A DNA stretch of 64,000 nt. It comes from Kitasatospora albolonga. Its GTDB lineage: Bacteria > Actinomycetota > Actinomycetes > Streptomycetales > Streptomycetaceae. Positions 63,110 to 64,000 of this stretch are shown here, piece after piece; the first letter of the stretch is position 1, and every line of letters starts with the position of its first letter. The notes below the pieces were generated by a model. It saw nothing but the letters and a program-made list of their open reading frames with translations, was not told the DNA's origin and searched no databases. A program made the translations under genes and the position numbers. The stretch covers positions 4,024,001 through 4,088,000 of the forward strand of contig CP020563.1 of assembly GCA_002082585.1 (NCBI GenBank), written 5' to 3'.

Positions 63110-64000
63110 GCCTCCGCAGACCCGACACCCTCGGCGGAAAAGCGGCCGTCGTCGGCATCGGTGCCACCGAGTTCTCCAAGAACTCCGGCCGCAGCGAACT
63201 CAGACTGGCCGTCGAAGCCGTCGCCGCCGCCCTCGACGACGCGGGCCTCACCCCCGCCGACGTGGACGGCCTCGTCACCTTCACCATGGACACCAGCCCC
63301 GAGATCACCGTCGCCCAGGCGGCCGGCATCGGGGAGCTGTCGTTCTTCTCCCGCATCCACTACGGGGGCGGCGCCGCCTGCGCCACCGTCCAGCAGGCCG
63401 CCCTCGCGGTGGCGAGCGGGGTGGCCGACGTCGTCGTCTGCTACCGGGCGTTCAACGAGCGCTCCGGCCGCCGCTTCGGCTCGGGCGTCCAGCGGCGCGA
63501 GCCCACCGCCGAGGGCGCGGCGCTCGGCTGGAACCTGCCGTCCGGGCTGCTCACCCCCGCCTCCTGGGTAGCGATGGCGGCCCGGCGCTATCTGCATACG
63601 TACGGCCTCGAACCGGAGGTCTTCGGGCAGGTGGCGGTGGTCGACCGGCGGCATGCGGCCCGGAACCCGGCGGCGTACTTCCACGGGAAGCCGATCACGC
63701 TCGCCGACCACGCCGCCTCCCGCTGGATCGTCGAACCGCTGCGGCTGCTGGACTGCTGCCAGGAGACCGACGGCGGCCAGGCCCTCGTCGTCACCAGCGT
63801 GGAGCGCGCCCGCGACCTGCCCCGGCCGCCCGCCGTCGTCGTCGCGGCGGCCCAGGGCGCGGGCCGGTCCCAGGAGCAGATGACGAGCTTCTACCGGGAC
63901 GGGCTGACCGGGCTGCCGGAGACGGGCGTGGTCGCGCGGCAGCTCTGGCGGAGCTCGGGGCTGGGCCCGGCCGATATCGACGTGGGCATCCTCTACGACC
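63106..64000 (+). CDS. lipid-transfer/thiolase-fold protein (Ltp2-like), truncated by window end
   Basis: ATG at 63106, 298 codons visible, no stop. Thiolase fold of the SCP-x/lipid-transfer class: KAAVVGIGATEFSKNSGRSELRLAVEAVAAALDDAGLTPADVDGLV, GGGAACATVQQAALAVASGVADVVVCYRAFNERSG, LDCCQETDGGQALVVTS. In mycobacteria Ltp2 is the retro-aldolase that releases propionyl-CoA from the steroid side chain, bound to the ChsH2 DUF35 domain. It overlaps the MaoC gene by ATGA, so the five genes are translationally linked. Confidence 0.9.
   Translation, partial: MSLRRPDTLGGKAAVVGIGATEFSKNSGRSELRLAVEAVAAALDDAGLTPADVDGLVTFTMDTSPEITVAQAAGIGELSFFSRIHYGGGAACATVQQAALAVASGVADVVVCYRAFNERSGRRFGSGVQRREPTAEGAALGWNLPSGLLTPASWVAMAARRYLHTYGLEPEVFGQVAVVDRRHAARNPAAYFHGKPITLADHAASRWIVEPLRLLDCCQETDGGQALVVTSVERARDLPRPPAVVVAAAQGAGRSQEQMTSFYRDGLTGLPETGVVARQLWRSSGLGPADIDVGILYD

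Overview
The window is high-GC actinobacterial DNA, almost certainly a Streptomyces chromosome. The evidence is very high third-position GC, GTG and TTG starts, GTGA/ATGA start-stop overlaps, terminator hairpins without U tracts, and a gene order (thiC, hisC-like, cydA-cydB-cydDC, DevS-like kinase, ABC cluster, serS, pheA, Dyp peroxidase/copper operon, htrA, tRNA-Ser) that I recall from the core arm near oriC in Streptomyces. Three parS-like sites and two clusters of DnaA-box-like 9-mers fit an origin-proximal position.

Layout. 1-7 kb: end of a YibE/F membrane protein, a TPP riboswitch and thiC, a frameshifted lipoprotein remnant, a two-helix membrane protein, a metallophosphatase and a LacI-type regulator. 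7-17 kb: a HisC/Pat aminotransferase with a strong terminator, a Rex operator, cydA-cydB-cydDC (cytochrome bd oxidase and its assembly exporter) and a two-GAF histidine kinase. 17-24.6 kb: HAD phosphatase, anchored hypothetical, F420-type oxidoreductase, KptA, and an overlapping three-gene operon (M24 peptidase, hydrolase-SDR fusion, MerR). 24.7-28.4 kb: a four-gene ABC exporter cluster. 28.7-33.3 kb: antirepressor-like DNA-binding protein, HAD phosphatase, serS, a 750-bp non-coding stretch with DnaA boxes, and pheA. 33.5-40 kb: a copper-handling operon (YcnI, Sco, PCuAC chaperone, CopC-CopD, DtpA-like peroxidase). 40-49.5 kb: two HATPase-type anti-sigma-like proteins, PepP, a degenerate GAF-PP2C protein, two primase-polymerase-like genes (one degenerate; the second lies at 57.5 kb), a secreted Ser-rich protein with a long perfect inverted repeat, an SEC-C protein and a glycerophosphodiesterase.

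49.6-56 kb: an htrA gene whose N-terminus is out of frame at two C7 tracts, tRNA-Ser(UGA), then a lower-GC accessory cassette. The cassette holds a WXG/ESX-like secreted-type protein, three tandem paralogous ~180-aa basic proteins that look mosaic, and a 277-aa partner protein. This is the best candidate for an undescribed system.

56-64 kb: a membrane protein, an intact Prim-Pol-domain protein, a small secreted protein, and an operon that runs off the window (acyl-CoA dehydrogenase, MaoC-DUF35, acyl-CoA dehydrogenase, MaoC, lipid-transfer thiolase). Its composition closely matches the mycobacterial igr operon for the last steps of steroid side-chain removal.
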